In this document: piece by piece, positions 1 through 11,019 of the stretch
How the letters are laid out: every line of letters starts with the position of its first letter
Numbering within the stretch: the first letter of the stretch is position 1
Assembly: GCA_010909165.1 (NCBI GenBank)
Contig: MU008172.1
Coordinates: 744,001-808,000, forward strand
From: Anthoceros angustus
Taxonomy: Eukaryota; Streptophyta; Anthocerotopsida; Anthocerotales; Anthocerotaceae
DNA: 64,000 nt
Direction of reading: 5' to 3'
The notes under the pieces: model-generated
Database searches by the model: none
What the model saw: the letters and a program-made list of their open reading frames with translations, nothing else
What the model was told of the DNA's origin: nothing
Made by a program: the position numbers and the translations under genes

Positions 1-509
1 AAGACCCAGTTTCGCGGCGTACGCCAGGTCGGAGGGGGTACACGGTACGACACTGCTAGGCACCTCCATATCTTGAATGCCATAACCGATTGTGACCCGC
101 ACAGTGTATGCAGCCCGCCCAGCATTGCCAAACTTATCCAATATCGTCCTGTACAAGGTGACGGCCCGCAAGCTGGGACTTGGGATGTGGCATACTGAGG
201 TTGCCTGAATCGTGGCCAGCGCACGATGCTGGGTTGCGGTGCATTCAGATCATACCCCACACTCTCACGCCAGGGACAACAAATCGATCCCACAAATTAA
301 TCGCCAAGATGAAACATTCCTCCCCAGCCCCCACATAGAACATCGTTCAGATTCACTTAAACCCTACACCCTCCATATCCTTGCCAATCTCCTTCTGGAA
401 ACTAGACTATGATGGCTACACCAAGTTTATGCACGAAGGCAGGTCACCGCAACGCAAGGAAATGAACTGGGGACCACACAGGGAGCAGGAGCCTGGAGGA
501 CCCACAGCA

Positions 510-3500
510 ATGTCGTTGTCACTGGATCATCCCCGTCCTTCAATTGAGGCAGACGATCAGCCCCCTGCAAAGAATCCCAAGCTCTCTCCGCTCGAGGATA
601 GTGGCGAAGAGTCGCAGGGCGGTGCACTTGCGGATGCAGGGCCACCAGCTCCGGCCTCCGACTTAATAAGTGATCATCCTTGTGAAACAGGTAGACTCAG
701 TGAATGCTTGCAGTCTCAGGCTGTAGGAAGCAGTAAAGTCATTGTACTTTGTGCAGGCCGTGACAAAATTTGTGTTTCTGCCTTTGATAGGTCCTAATGT
801 TGAGCACGATGATGGGAAATTGCCAAGCCCTCAATCGACTTCACTCAAGGCTGCAGAACCTGCAAGCGGGGAAAATGAAATCCATAGCCTGGAGCCTAAT
901 GCAGAGCAGCCTCATGGAAAAGAAAGCAGTGGCGTAGGCCTGTACAAAACAAGTCTTTGCTCTTTCTTTCGGAAGAGAGGGTGCAACCACGGTGAGGAGT
1001 GCCGTTATGCACATGGTGAGGAAGAGCTGCAGCAGAGACCTGACGGCTCCTGGGATCCCACTTCTGAGAAGGCCAAGAAGATGCAACGAGAGCGAGAGAT
1101 CCTGGCTAAGATGACAACTCAAAATACTGCAAACGCTGAGGCAGCTAATGCAGAAGATGAGATATGTGATTTAATCTCAGATGTATTATGGAAGTGTGTC
1201 AGGAATTTACCGGCAACTTGGAACTTGGATAAATTCAAGGAGTTTTTGGGCAAAAACGTGAGCTCGAGTTAATGGTTGTTCTAGGCAGTTGCACAGGCGT
1301 CTCGGTGTCCAGCATTCCAGAGAACCGATTATCGTATGACTTACATTAAGGTTTGTGTGAGCAGAGTATTCAGTACGTCCATGCCAAGAAGAAGAAGGGT
1401 CTCAATGTGGGGTTCCTGGGATTTCAGAACACCGACCAGGTGTTGGAGGCGACCAAGGTAACCAAGCTTCAGCTAAGTACTTGCAAAATTCAATTAGGGA
1501 TGTCAATTCTAGTGTCCCTTGCTGATGCCTCTAAATGGTGGATGTCAAGCAGGTTGTTGAAAGCCTTTCAGTTCAACGACAGCAGCTGAGCCTGGCAGAT
1601 GTTCTTCCTCGTTCATGGGAGAAGAAGGCAGAAGATGGAAAGTCTTTGCTGAATGATCTATCCAGTGATAGCAAGCAGATTGATCAGCTGTGCGGGAAGA
1701 CTGTAAGGGATATTTGTGATGCTGTGACACCACTTGCAAAGATACCCTATAGTGAGCAACTCAATTCCAAGAAGAGTGCACTTGCACAAGTTCTGAAGCG
1801 ACTAGTACGCCATCTTGAACTTCCTGCCAACTCCTATGGCAGTCCAAGTCATCTTGTTGGATGGCTTCGCATTGACACCTGCTTTCTTTACTGTCATTCA
1901 TATCATCGCCGTGAAATTCTGTTTATTTAGGCACGCAACACCCGTAAGAGCTGTTCAGCTGGTGTGCTTCTTCCTGACTGGATTCGGGCTGCAAGGGACC
2001 CAGGTGCCAAACTGTTTTGCACAGTCTCAGGATAATTTGAGGGTCGTCTAGTTCCTTGTACCAATCTGTCTTGCACCACAGATGCGCTTCCATGTGAGCT
2101 TGGAGATATAATTCCATCACCGATTATTGATGGTTATCGCAACAAGTGCGAATTCAGCATTGGCTCTTCCACGGATGGCAAACGGATTGTTGGGTTTCAG
2201 CTTGGCAACTTCAGGTTCAAGTTGTTGGCAATCCAACATTTATGTGGTGACAGTTAAGGAGGTAGGTGGGAAGCTCTGATAAGAAGAAAATTTGACAGGT
2301 GCGTTGGTGACCTCGCAGAGAAGGAATAACTGCTATTGCAGAGCCAAGCAAGTGCCGGAATGTCTCAAATATTGCACAAGCTTTTGCATCTGCTTTGCAA
2401 GGTTTTGTGGAAAACTCAGATCTTCCAGTCTGGAACAAGCACTATAACAGTGGCTTCTGGCGCATGTTTACCGTAAGTTGGTGAACTGGGCTTCTCTGCG
2501 TAAGACTCCCTGGCTTCCTGTTTACCGTCCTAGGTCAAGATGTGTAATATTCGTTTTTGATGTTGGTGGCCCAGGTTCGGGAGGGAAGAGGGAGAAAGGA
2601 TCTGGCCAGCTCTACTACTCCACCTGTGTTGGAAGTGATGCTGATAGTACAGGTTGTAAGCTCTGCAGTTCTGGAAGAGCTGTGATTGCTGGTACTAGTA
2701 ATCAGTCAAATCAAGTTTTTATGAGCCAAATTCAAGATCGGCTGTTAATGGCTGCAGTCCTGTTTGCCCAATTTGTAGGTATGCCCAGTAGGAATCCCAC
2801 AGGAAAAGCTCACCCAGGAGTATAGGAATGTGGCAAATGCTCTTTCAGAGGTTGCACGTAAAGCAGAACCACAACTTCCGCTAACCGCCTTGCTAGTTCA
2901 GGTAATCTTGTCTGTTGCCTATCAATCTTTGCTGAGAGGCTCGGATCTTGACTGACTGACAAGGAATTTGTTTTTGGTAAATTGTAGATGTTTCTCTTTT
3001 GAATCTTCAATCCTTAACTCCAGGTGGCTTGCAGGAACACATTGGAATTTCAAATGCTGCACCAGCTAACTGCCCACTCATTGTCCTTCCGGTGGGAGAA
3101 GCATTGTCAGGGAACGCAGATGAAGTGATAGGCGAAGAAAGTTCAAACACCAGGCACATCCACGACCACATACTAGATCTATGTTTTCAGATATCTCCAA
3201 CAGCATTCTTTCAAGTATGTATTGAAGGTCCAACCAAGCAGTTGCCTGGTCCCAGTGAATCCCATTTGCGTTGCTTGATGGCTATATTCTCCACTTTGAA
3301 ACTGCAATGCATATCGACACCCTTGGCAGGTGAACACTCTAGCAGCTGAAAGGCTCTACTCTGTAGCAGGAGAGTGGGCACGACTTGGACCTGATACTTT
3401 GCTGTTTGATGTTTGCTGTGGAACTGGAACAATTGGCCTGACGTTGGCACATCATGTGGGACTGGTAGGTTTGTCAACCAAAACTATTTGAATACTTCTG

Positions 3501-4619
3501 CTCGTTTTGACCAGCATGCTGGGCCAGCATTTTCAGTTATTTACACAACACGTCCCGTTGTTGCCAGGTTGTGGGGATAGAAATGAACTCCTCGGCGGTT
3601 ACTGATGCATGGACAAATGCAAAGATAAATGGAATCCATAACTGTGACTTTATCTGTGGAAAGGTAACATTTTCTACTGTGGTGGTGTGAGGGTTTCACA
3701 ATCAATGAATCATATGCCTGCCTAATTTTGGCTTTGAGCTGCCGGAAACGTCTTACTTGAAATGGATTCTATTGCTGTTTGCCAGTATGTTAAAGCTTGA
3801 GCTAACATATTGATTGTGACTTCCATGTCAGGCTGAAGATGTGATGAAGGACATGCTTGACAAGTATGTGATGCCTTCAGTTGACAGCGCTAATAGCAGT
3901 CATGAGACAGGCCCACAGGCATGTGAGGACGATGTAGATAAGGACAAAAGTACTCTAACGCTTAGCCTTTCAACGACACAGGGAGATGCTTGTCCACCTG
4001 GAGGTGAGTCTGGTATTGCAGGTGCTATGAATGACAGGGAGGAAACGGAAGTTCTGGTCAACAGAGGAGGCCTCAGAAAGTTCAAAGACGTGGTGGTAAT
4101 AGTGGATCCTCCTCGCAGTGGTCTGCACCCTGTGGTAATACTTTGTGCGAAATGAACCTTGAGTTTGATATTTTGCAGTGTTGGTATGGTTTGCAATGCA
4201 GACTGGTTTGAAACTCATTCCAGCATGGGTTTGTTCCAGGTCTTGAGAACTCTTAGGCTACATTCTCAGCTGAACCGAATTGTGTAAGTGCAATGTAACC
4301 GAATACAGTGTCTCCTGGCTATCACTAGGGAGTTTGGTTGATTTGACAACTTTCTTTGCCTGGCAGGTACATTTCTTGTAACCCTGAGACATTAATGGCC
4401 AATGCTGTGGAGCTGTGCACACCACTGGACAATAAGGCAGTTGACAAGGATAGCAGTAAGTCGAGGAGAAATTTTAAGGGAATGAGCAAGGTGACCCATG
4501 CTAGGCAAAGAATAAAAAGCATGCCAGAATCTATGCCATTCCGCCCAGTCAAAGCCGTTGGCGTGGATATGTTCCCTCACACCAGTCATTGTGAGATGGT
4601 GATGTTGTTGGAGAGATGA
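510..4619 (+). CDS. CCCH zinc finger / tRNA (uracil-5-)-methyltransferase, TRM2/TRMT2A-like
   Basis: The predicted product is a TrmA-family RNA methyltransferase that makes 5-methyluridine in tRNA (T-loop U54) from S-adenosylmethionine. A CCCH finger lies near 945-1010 with spacing C-x7-C-x5-C-x3-H (start CSFFRKRGC). The catalytic part is spread over many short exons: an RNA-binding stretch with GYRNKCEFSIG (about 2130-2160), the SAM motif DVCCGTGTIGLTLA (about 3400), DPPRSGLHP (about 4105-4130) and YISCNPETLMAN (4367-4400), whose Cys is the family nucleophile. The C-terminus ends FPHTSHCEMVMLLER. The first introns read cleanly: 691-790 joins phase 1, and the next starts at 1258. The finger-plus-methyltransferase layout is the one known in plants as zinc finger CCCH protein 24. 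ATG 510 is preferred because it opens an acidic linker typical of the N-terminus; an in-frame ATG at 381 would add 43 residues. An acidic insert of about 80 residues (about 3850-4080) splits the catalytic domain before the DPPRSG motif. Confidence 0.88.
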
Positions 4620-5556
4620 CGCTTCCCAGGGTGCTAGTCTGGCATTCCTTTTCTTTAGTGAACTTGATGGTGGATTTAACGTAAAGTAGTTTCGTAAGGC
4701 TTTTACAACAGCGGCTCCTTAGGGCTTTTCACTATAGGCGGCCGCGTAGGCTCTTCTTGTCACACGGATGCGTAGCCCCCCAGGCTCCAGCTCGGATCAC
4801 TCTTGACTGGGGAGTTCAACGGACCCACGTCCTGAAGGGAGGATAGACCGGTTTGGGGATTGAATGCAGTTATTTGTTGACTGCCCAATGAAATCTAGTT
4901 ATTATGTTATATATTTGGAAAAGATTAAGAGATGAAATACTGATAACTATTTTGTGTCTTCTCCAAGATAGTATAATGAAGATTTTATTAAAAAGAAGAG
5001 ATGGGAAAATCTATCTACTCCGAACCGAGGGGGACAACTCACCAAAGGGCCAAGAGCCATGGGGGCTAGCCTCCATGAATGCCAACCCCGAAGCTACCTA
5101 CTGCCGTGATTATGTCGTAGTCCAACTGTGGTAGGTTTTAGCACAATCTTTAATGAACCAGGAAAAATCCTTGCCCATAGCCCTGTGAGTCTCCGATATA
5201 CCGTTCTTCTAGTTCCAAGTGTTTAACCTAAAGAGCCTGGTTTTTGCGTTTTGGGCTGAATTTCAATTATTTATGCATATCTCAATATAAAAAATTACCT
5301 AACTTTGTTTCTACTCCAATAATTACCAACATGTAGAGTTACATCCCCTCATCTATTTCTAAAAAAGACAGGGTCTCATATGCCGCTTCTACAAATTTCT
5401 TGTGCGTTGTGGCACTTCATGCTTATGGTGAGACAGGAGAGCATCTTCACTCAGGGAAGGAACATGGCAAATGGTTGGGTTGAGCAAACTTTATCACATA
5501 TTCCTACAAGGCCAGTGACATCCTCACAAAAATCCATTTCAACCGGAGATCAGGAG
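4620..5556. other. Intergenic, with a LINE-tail-like block
   Basis: No gene is supported. A block near 4985-5060 (AAAGAAGAGATGGGAAAATC, then GAGGGGGACAACTCACC) resembles 57042-57115, which lies just beyond the end of the LINE remnant near 57 kb. The GC-rich stretch 4725-4850 followed by AT-rich DNA suggests inserted repeat material, but I see no terminal repeats. Confidence 0.4.
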
Positions 5557-5660
5557 CATGCCCAACCAAATTTACAAACACACAATTTGGCCATTCACAA
5601 TGGCTCCTATTCATGCCCAACCAAATTTAGAAACAAATAATTTGGCCATTCACACTAAGG
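5557..5660. repeat. 55-bp tandem direct repeat, two copies
   Basis: Copies start at 5557 and 5612 with CATGCCCAACCAAATTTA. Both contain AATTTGGCCATTCACA and differ by a few bases. Confidence 0.85.
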
Positions 5661-5865
5661 CCCTCCATTCGCATTCAATTTTGCCGTGGTTCAAGGTGTC
5701 TTTTAGGAATCTCGTACCCATGCCCAACGATGGGCATGGAGATGGTGTTTGTTTTTTTTACTCTAAAAATCCACATGTTCCCCTCAATGCCAGGCACATT
5801 TGCTTAAAGGTCCAAGATGAAGAATTCATGTAGAGAAAATCTCGCACCCCAAAACGCACCGACAA

Positions 5866-5969
5866 CCACTCAACTTGAGTATGTTCGTCCTTTAGGGTTT
5901 AATGCCCTTTTTGCCCACCACTCAACTTGAGTAGGTTCGTCCTTTAGGGTTTAATGCCCTTTTTGCCTA
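5866..5969. repeat. 52-bp tandem repeat, two near-identical copies, with a telo-box-like motif
   Basis: Copies start at 5866 and 5918 (CCACTCAACTTGAGTA) and differ mainly at T/G after GAGTA. Each carries TTTAGGGTTTAA. This contains one plant telomere unit, and its reverse complement is the telo-box AAACCCTAA. Confidence 0.88.
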
Positions 5970-6490
5970 CGGACGGACACTTGGAAGAGTTGAAGGGCAT
6001 CTTAAAATGAAGACATGAGCTTGGAATGAAGCTGCTGCATCACAAAAAAAAAAAAATGAAGACGATAAGTGGAATTGCAAGCTAAAAGACTTCTTTCTTT
6101 CTAAACTATCTTGGCGTAAATATTAAAATATAAATAACAATTGCCTTTTTTTTTACCACCAATGTAGGTGCCTTCGCAATTAGTTGCCATGCAAGCATTC
6201 TTGATTTGCACTTACAACGTTTGCCAACATGGCCCTTGTACTGTATGCTAGATACAAAGTTTTGCCCAATAATAACCCTAGAATACCGGATAGTCTCACA
6301 TCGGGATTTCCCACATACATTGGGAGCTTTGTGTATTTCATGGCAACTGCTAGGCTAGATTTCCTTGGTACTTTTGGTCCGCCAAACAAGCTTCATCTAC
6401 CCCCTTCCTCCCGAAAAAATTGGCCATGTACATGTCTAAAGAATCCCCTCGCATCGTATGCATAATCGTGTAGCCATATCTAACCAGCTT

Positions 6491-6548
6491 GGTAAGGAGC
6501 ATTGCGCGTGGTCTCCATTGGTAAGGAGCATTGCGCGTGGTCTTCATT
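6491..6548. repeat. 29-bp tandem duplication
   Basis: GGTAAGGAGCATTGCGCGTG starts at 6491 and again at 6520. The copies differ at one base (CTCCATT versus CTTCATT). Confidence 0.9.
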
Positions 6549-6700
6549 GAAGCAACTGTGCCAGGAGATATCCCGACCTTAGTTCCACCACGGTGGCTCC
6601 TTATAACTCATCAGGCAAGCAAGATGTTCATCCTCTCTCTATCTCTGCTGTGGGGACTTCCAAGAATAGCACCTACTACACTACTTGTCTCACATTGTCC

Positions 6701-6850
6701 TGAATTGCAAGCCCTGCTTGTGATGGGTACAAGAACCTATTTTAAAGTTGTGAATTGCAAGCCCCGCTTGTGATGGGTACAAGAACCTATTTTAAAGTTG
6801 TGAATTGCAAGCCCCGCTTGTGATGGGTACAAGAACCTATTTTAAAGTTG
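6701..6850. repeat. 50-bp tandem repeat, three copies
   Basis: Units start at 6701, 6751 and 6801 (TGAATTGCAAGCCC). Copies two and three look identical and copy one differs by a T for C. Such low divergence means recent amplification. Confidence 0.92.
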
Positions 6851-6960
6851 TGACACTGGCTAGTGACACTTGTCATGCAACTGCTTGCTCCACCTCGACG
6901 AGGAGCACCTTCCAAATTGTAGTAAAATGAGTTTGTGCATGAGTTTTGCTTTCAACTGTA

Positions 6961-7046
6961 GACCTCCTTCAAGAAGCGGGAAAGAAGATCGGAACCAACT
7001 CTAGACCTCCTTTAAGAAGCGGAAAAGAAGATTGGAACCACGCTCT
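6961..7046. repeat. 43-bp tandem duplication
   Basis: GACCTCCTTCAAGAAGCGGG at 6961 recurs with several substitutions at 7004. It is more diverged than the triplicate just upstream. Confidence 0.85.
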
Positions 7047-7416
7047 CCAAGCTTGTCCAACAAGAGGCTCCTCCAGTTTCACGCATCTTGAAGCAGGAAA
7101 TTGGGACCTTCTCGCTACTCCTCTACTCCTCTGTCCGATCCCGAGGCCCATCCAAAGGTCATCGCTCAACGAGTGTAGAAAACTATACAGGCCTCCCTCT
7201 CACAAAATGCTAGGAAAAGGCATGTGGGCAACACGAAGTACACTATGCTCTCGCGTTGGTACAACCAGGCCTATAAGGCCTATAAGCAAGCTGGCATCCA
7301 CCTATAGCAAAGGCTTGTTACTCTGGGGTTGTGTGACAATTTGCTTAGGCTAGAAAAGAGTTTGCCAAGAAAATTGTCACACTACGGTATATTGATGTAC
7401 ATAGAGATCCCCTAAA
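7047..7416. other. Intergenic, no gene seen
   Basis: An open frame runs through 6946-7353, but it is built over the duplicated block, has no recognisable domain and lacks introns or conserved motifs. I treat it as chance. Confidence 0.5.
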
Positions 7417-7562
7417 ATATATTATATTATATTATATTATATTATATTATATTATATTATATTATATTATATTATATTATATTATATTATATTATATTAT
7501 ATTATATTATATTATATTATATTATATTATATTATATTATATTATATTATATTATATTATAT
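7417..7562. repeat. Pentanucleotide microsatellite (ATATT)n, about 29 units
   Basis: The stretch is an essentially perfect 5-bp repeat over about 145 bp, flanked by AT-rich DNA. The purity suggests active slippage and probable length polymorphism. Confidence 0.97.
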
Positions 7563-8031
7563 ATGATATAATTTTATTAATGTTGGATAAAAAATATTAA
7601 ACACCATCACATCTAACTATTTAGGTTAGTCAACATCTCTTCCCTTTCCATTGTCAAACTTGTTATAGCCACTACCTATTAATTATAGCCAATCCCAAGT
7701 GCGTACAAACATAATCACACGACCACATAATAAATATATCCTTAAAATATCTTTAGTTTTAAGAGAAGACATTTTTGAAAAGCATGAATTACTGAACCTG
7801 CACTCAAGGGAAGTAATGCTTTAAGAAAAGCATGATTCGTCAAATGATATACGCTAACAGCGAGGCCTAGGCTCAGGCCACTAGTGTCGCCCACCACTTT
7901 TCCAGCTATATATCTCGTTTGCGGAAACATTTTTAGTTTTAAGGAATCGAGTTACTTTCTCGAGATTTATTACAGCTAAGAAACAGACCTTGGTGAATTG
8001 CCACATCAGGTTAAACAAAGTCCAGGACTGG
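7563..8031. other. AT-rich 3' flank of the TAF6 gene
   Basis: No gene is seen. TTTAGTTTTAAG occurs at about 7752 and 7931, as an interrupted direct repeat. The TAF6 polyadenylation signal should lie here on the minus strand, but no single site stands out. Confidence 0.4.
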
Positions 8032-9717
8032 CTAAACGAACAAGGAGAGTTCCTTCATTGGGACAAACGGGAGCATGGACTCCCCAAACATGTCAACAAC
8101 AGAGTCGAGCAGAGGTCCGATGTCAGCCTCCCCTTTTACGAGAAAACTCAATTTCCTAGCAGGCACCTGTTTTTCCATCTGCACGTCTGATTGACCCTCC
8201 TTTTGAGATCTTTTCGCTTCCGCACCATCTGTTAACATACCCGCCGTGGCATCTCCATCTTTCATTTCCATAACAACTGAAACAGCATCACTGGAAGGCA
8301 TGGACAGTGCATCTGGTAAAGTAGTTTGACAAAAGGCTTTCTTTTGCAATTGTTGCGGACTAAGATCTGTTGTTGAACTGGGCCTTTTCCCAAATGCACT
8401 AACTGCTGAGGCTGGGGTGTCGCCGCTGACTGCAAGGTCAGTCTTATGCAAACCTGCGGCTACCTTTGCACAGGGTTTCAAAACAGCTCTCGATCTGACA
8501 GAGAGTAAGCTTGGTTGAGATTTAAGTATGTCATACAGGCAATCTCCAACTGCAACCAATAACGCCCCGTACACTCGCCAAGCTTCATACCGTTTGATCC
8601 CATTAGGCTGAGAATCCTGGCTCATTTCTGGCGCCAGGAGCTGAAGATACGTCGTCAAGTTAGGTAACAGTAAGAGTCTTACAACCCTCGAGCCTAAAGC
8701 GGCAAGCCCCTGTATAGCGCCATAGTGTTGAGTAATTGCACGCTTAGGGTCCAAGAAAGCGTGGACGAGAGTCCTCGTCACCCTGGGTTGCAAGTCCTGG
8801 TATGCATGTCCAAATCTTCTGCAAACAAAAGCCACTATCCTAGCCGTAAAATCTCGGAGCTGCCAGTGATTCTCCAAAGAGTTCCCTCCTAATCGCCTGG
8901 CGACCAGGCATGTTATCACAGAAGGCATCAGCTGGTGCAAATAGGGTTCAATATGGATGTGAGGGTTCAAAAGCAGACTCTGCACACAACGCATCAAGGA
9001 GAACAGGAGGGGAAACTCGTCCAGACTTCGTGTCACTTCATCTGAGACAAACTGAGTGAGATAAGGAACCAAGGCATGAAGACCCGAGTCGGTAGCCAAA
9101 CTAGCCAGTGCAGCCTTGACCATCCCTTCGTCCGCTCCATTCACAAGGAGCTCCGTAATTGCGGTGTAGTATTGCTGTAGCTCGCGAGAGAGGTTATGCT
9201 TGACAGATGGCTTGATATCAAAAGGTAAATCTTCGTCCTTCTTCCCACCCGCCGGGACGTCCCCTTTCTTCTCCTCCAGAGGGGTAGTAAAACCTTCCAC
9301 TGGTGTGTTCTCAGGAATGGCAGGTTGTACTCCCTCTACAGCCAGCCAGTGTACTACGATTGAGGTATCCAGAGGAGCCCTAGGCAATGACGCGTCCACT
9401 ACCTCCTTGAAATCCAGCTCCCGGTCATCGATATAATAGATGTCGGGATGACCTGCCTCCTTCCTGAAGCGCGAAGGGTCGGAGGATGAAAAGCGATAGA
9501 GGGGCTCCACATTACGGAAGCTCAGTGCGCAGCTGACATCCTCGGTTGTCATAATTGACCTCTTGGAGTGACGCATGCTTTTGATCGCTTCCTGCATAAT
9601 CTCTCGCATGCGGTACTCGACATCCGCCGCCAACGCTGCAGCCACATCTTCAGGGATGTTGATCAAGCCAATACTTTGCGCTATAATTTGGATCGTCTCC
9701 TTGGGCACAATGCTCAT
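8032..9717 (-). CDS. TAF6: Transcription initiation factor TFIID subunit 6 (TAF6), intronless
   Basis: This TFIID (and SAGA-type) subunit pairs its histone fold with TAF9 to help recruit RNA polymerase II. From ATG 9717 the protein is 561 residues. The start is chosen because it opens with MSIVPKETIQIIAQSIGL, the canonical beginning of the TAF6 histone fold; the frame upstream to 9837 is probably 5'UTR. The histone fold covers about residues 1-70 (EDVAAALAADVEYRMREI, then RSIMTTEDVSCAL). After a linker, the conserved TAF6 C-terminal HEAT-like domain follows at about 165-420, with LPYLT-type helices, VTCLVARRLGG, NHWQLRDFTARIVAFVCRRF and YGAIQGLAALG. The tail is low in conservation and Ser/Gln-rich. 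The whole coding region is one exon, whereas several neighbours have dense introns. That raises the chance of an intronless retrocopy, although the frame is intact and the conserved blocks are unbroken. Confidence 0.93.
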   Translation of the reverse strand: MSIVPKETIQIIAQSIGLINIPEDVAAALAADVEYRMREIMQEAIKSMRHSKRSIMTTEDVSCALSFRNVEPLYRFSSSDPSRFRKEAGHPDIYYIDDRELDFKEVVDASLPRAPLDTSIVVHWLAVEGVQPAIPENTPVEGFTTPLEEKKGDVPAGGKKDEDLPFDIKPSVKHNLSRELQQYYTAITELLVNGADEGMVKAALASLATDSGLHALVPYLTQFVSDEVTRSLDEFPLLFSLMRCVQSLLLNPHIHIEPYLHQLMPSVITCLVARRLGGNSLENHWQLRDFTARIVAFVCRRFGHAYQDLQPRVTRTLVHAFLDPKRAITQHYGAIQGLAALGSRVVRLLLLPNLTTYLQLLAPEMSQDSQPNGIKRYEAWRVYGALLVAVGDCLYDILKSQPSLLSVRSRAVLKPCAKVAAGLHKTDLAVSGDTPASAVSAFGKRPSSTTDLSPQQLQKKAFCQTTLPDALSMPSSDAVSVVMEMKDGDATAGMLTDGAEAKRSQKEGQSDVQMEKQVPARKLSFLVKGEADIGPLLDSVVDMFGESMLPFVPMKELSLFV

Positions 9718-9837
9718 CCTGCCAGGGTGCAACACGCTGGCTGGCAGACCGGCAAGACTGAAGCTAGACAAGCGGCACGCAGGACAAATACCACCCGAAA
9801 ACTCTTTAGGGTCGGATCCTAAGGTATTGCAGTACAA

Positions 9838-10186
9838 CTTGTCTAGGTTTAATTAATGATACGATTTATTAAATATGTTTAATAATAAATACGATTTATT
9901 ATTTTGCAGAGATGGAAGTCCCGTCTAAACAATGATACGGATTGGCCCTTACTGATGACTGGGCTGGCTGGGACATTTCTTGAAGTTATGACTTCGGACA
10001 CCAACCAGTTCCTCTATGATGATGTTGAGGAAGCTGGCCCACGGATGGTACTTGGGGATGCACACCCTCGTGGTATTGAAGCAAGGCTGCTAGCAATAAC
10101 GACACAAACCAAACTTGCAAACAAGCGTTAAGGAATATTTGTAGGCAACTAGCTTGGCAACTTGGCAAGGTCTCAGCAATGAAGTA
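9838..10186. other. Intergenic, AT-rich then an unassigned short frame
   Basis: ATACGATTTATTA is present at about 9859 and 9890. A 75-codon plus-strand frame at 9904-10131 follows a plausible acceptor (TTTTGCAG) but matches nothing I know and has no supported partner exon. Confidence 0.35.
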
Positions 10187-10516
10187 GGACGTGGGTATGC
10201 CCTTCTCCGGATCCTTACAAGGATGGGTATGCCCCTCTCCGGATCCTTACAAGGATGGGTATGCCCCTCTCCGGATCCTTACAAGGATGGGTATACCCCT
10301 CTTCGGGATCCTTACAAGAATGGGTATGCCCCTCTCCGGATCCTTACAGGGATGGGTATGCCCCCTCTCCGGATCGGATCCTTACAAGGATGGGTATGCC
10401 CCCTCTCCGGATCGGATCCTTACAAGGATGGGTATGCCCCTCTTCGGGATCCTCACAGCGATGGGTATGCCCCTCTCCGGATCCTTACAAGGATGGGTAT
10501 GCCCCTCTCCGGATCC
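10187..10516. repeat. 32-bp GC-rich minisatellite, about ten units
   Basis: The unit is GGATGGGTATGCCCCTCTCC followed by GGATCCTTACAA. Some units carry a GGATC insertion or a CTTCGG variant. Because 32 is not a multiple of 3 and the unit has no stop, all three plus frames stay open, so the long frames over this interval are artefacts. Confidence 0.95.
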
Positions 10517-10547
10517 CAAGGAAAGCCTGAGGCTATCGTTTTATACA

Positions 10548-10692
10548 GAGGTAGGCTGCTCCAAGCCATTCTTAGGATTAATCTTGACATTTTCTCAACC
10601 ACACTCACTCATCTTCTTAGGCCTAGTCTTGACATTTCCTAACCACACTCACTCATCTTGATCAGCGATTCAGCCTCCTCCCTTATTGCCCA
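10548..10692 (+). repeat. Dispersed repeat, copy A
   Basis: The block from GCTGCTCCAAGCCATTCTTA through CTCATCTTGATCAGCGATTC recurs at 18028-18125. This copy also carries an internal duplication of the CTTAGG...CTTGACATTT...CACACTCACTCATCTT part. Confidence 0.85.
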
Positions 10693-11019
10693 CACGCGAT
10701 TCAGCCTCCCCTCGATCTGAAAACAAGTTCAGTCATCCGACAAGTACATACCTCCGACCTCTCCAGTTAGGCACTCAAAACAAAATTTCACTTCAACAAA
10801 TGAATGTGTAAGTCAATGGGGAAATATCTGACGCTAATCGATTCCATTATACAGGGCAGGGATACACTGCCAGAGCTCGTGGACTTAGGCTCCCATCCAG
10901 CACAATCACAAGCTCAGAAATAGTCAGGGTAGGGCAAAAGTTCCTCCGTATTTCACCTAATGCGCGTCAAGAAACTACCACACCTTCAGACCCGAAAGAC
11001 GTCCAACGAGAGCTCGCTC
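10693..11019. other. Intergenic, 3' flank of the EMSY-like gene
   Basis: I see no gene. The interval probably includes the 3'UTR of the minus-strand gene that ends at 11020. Confidence 0.4.

Noticed and set aside
10154-10661. Three overlapping plus-strand frames of 91-162 codons
   Set aside because: They are produced by a stop-free 32-bp repeat read in rotating frames; composition follows the repeat exactly.
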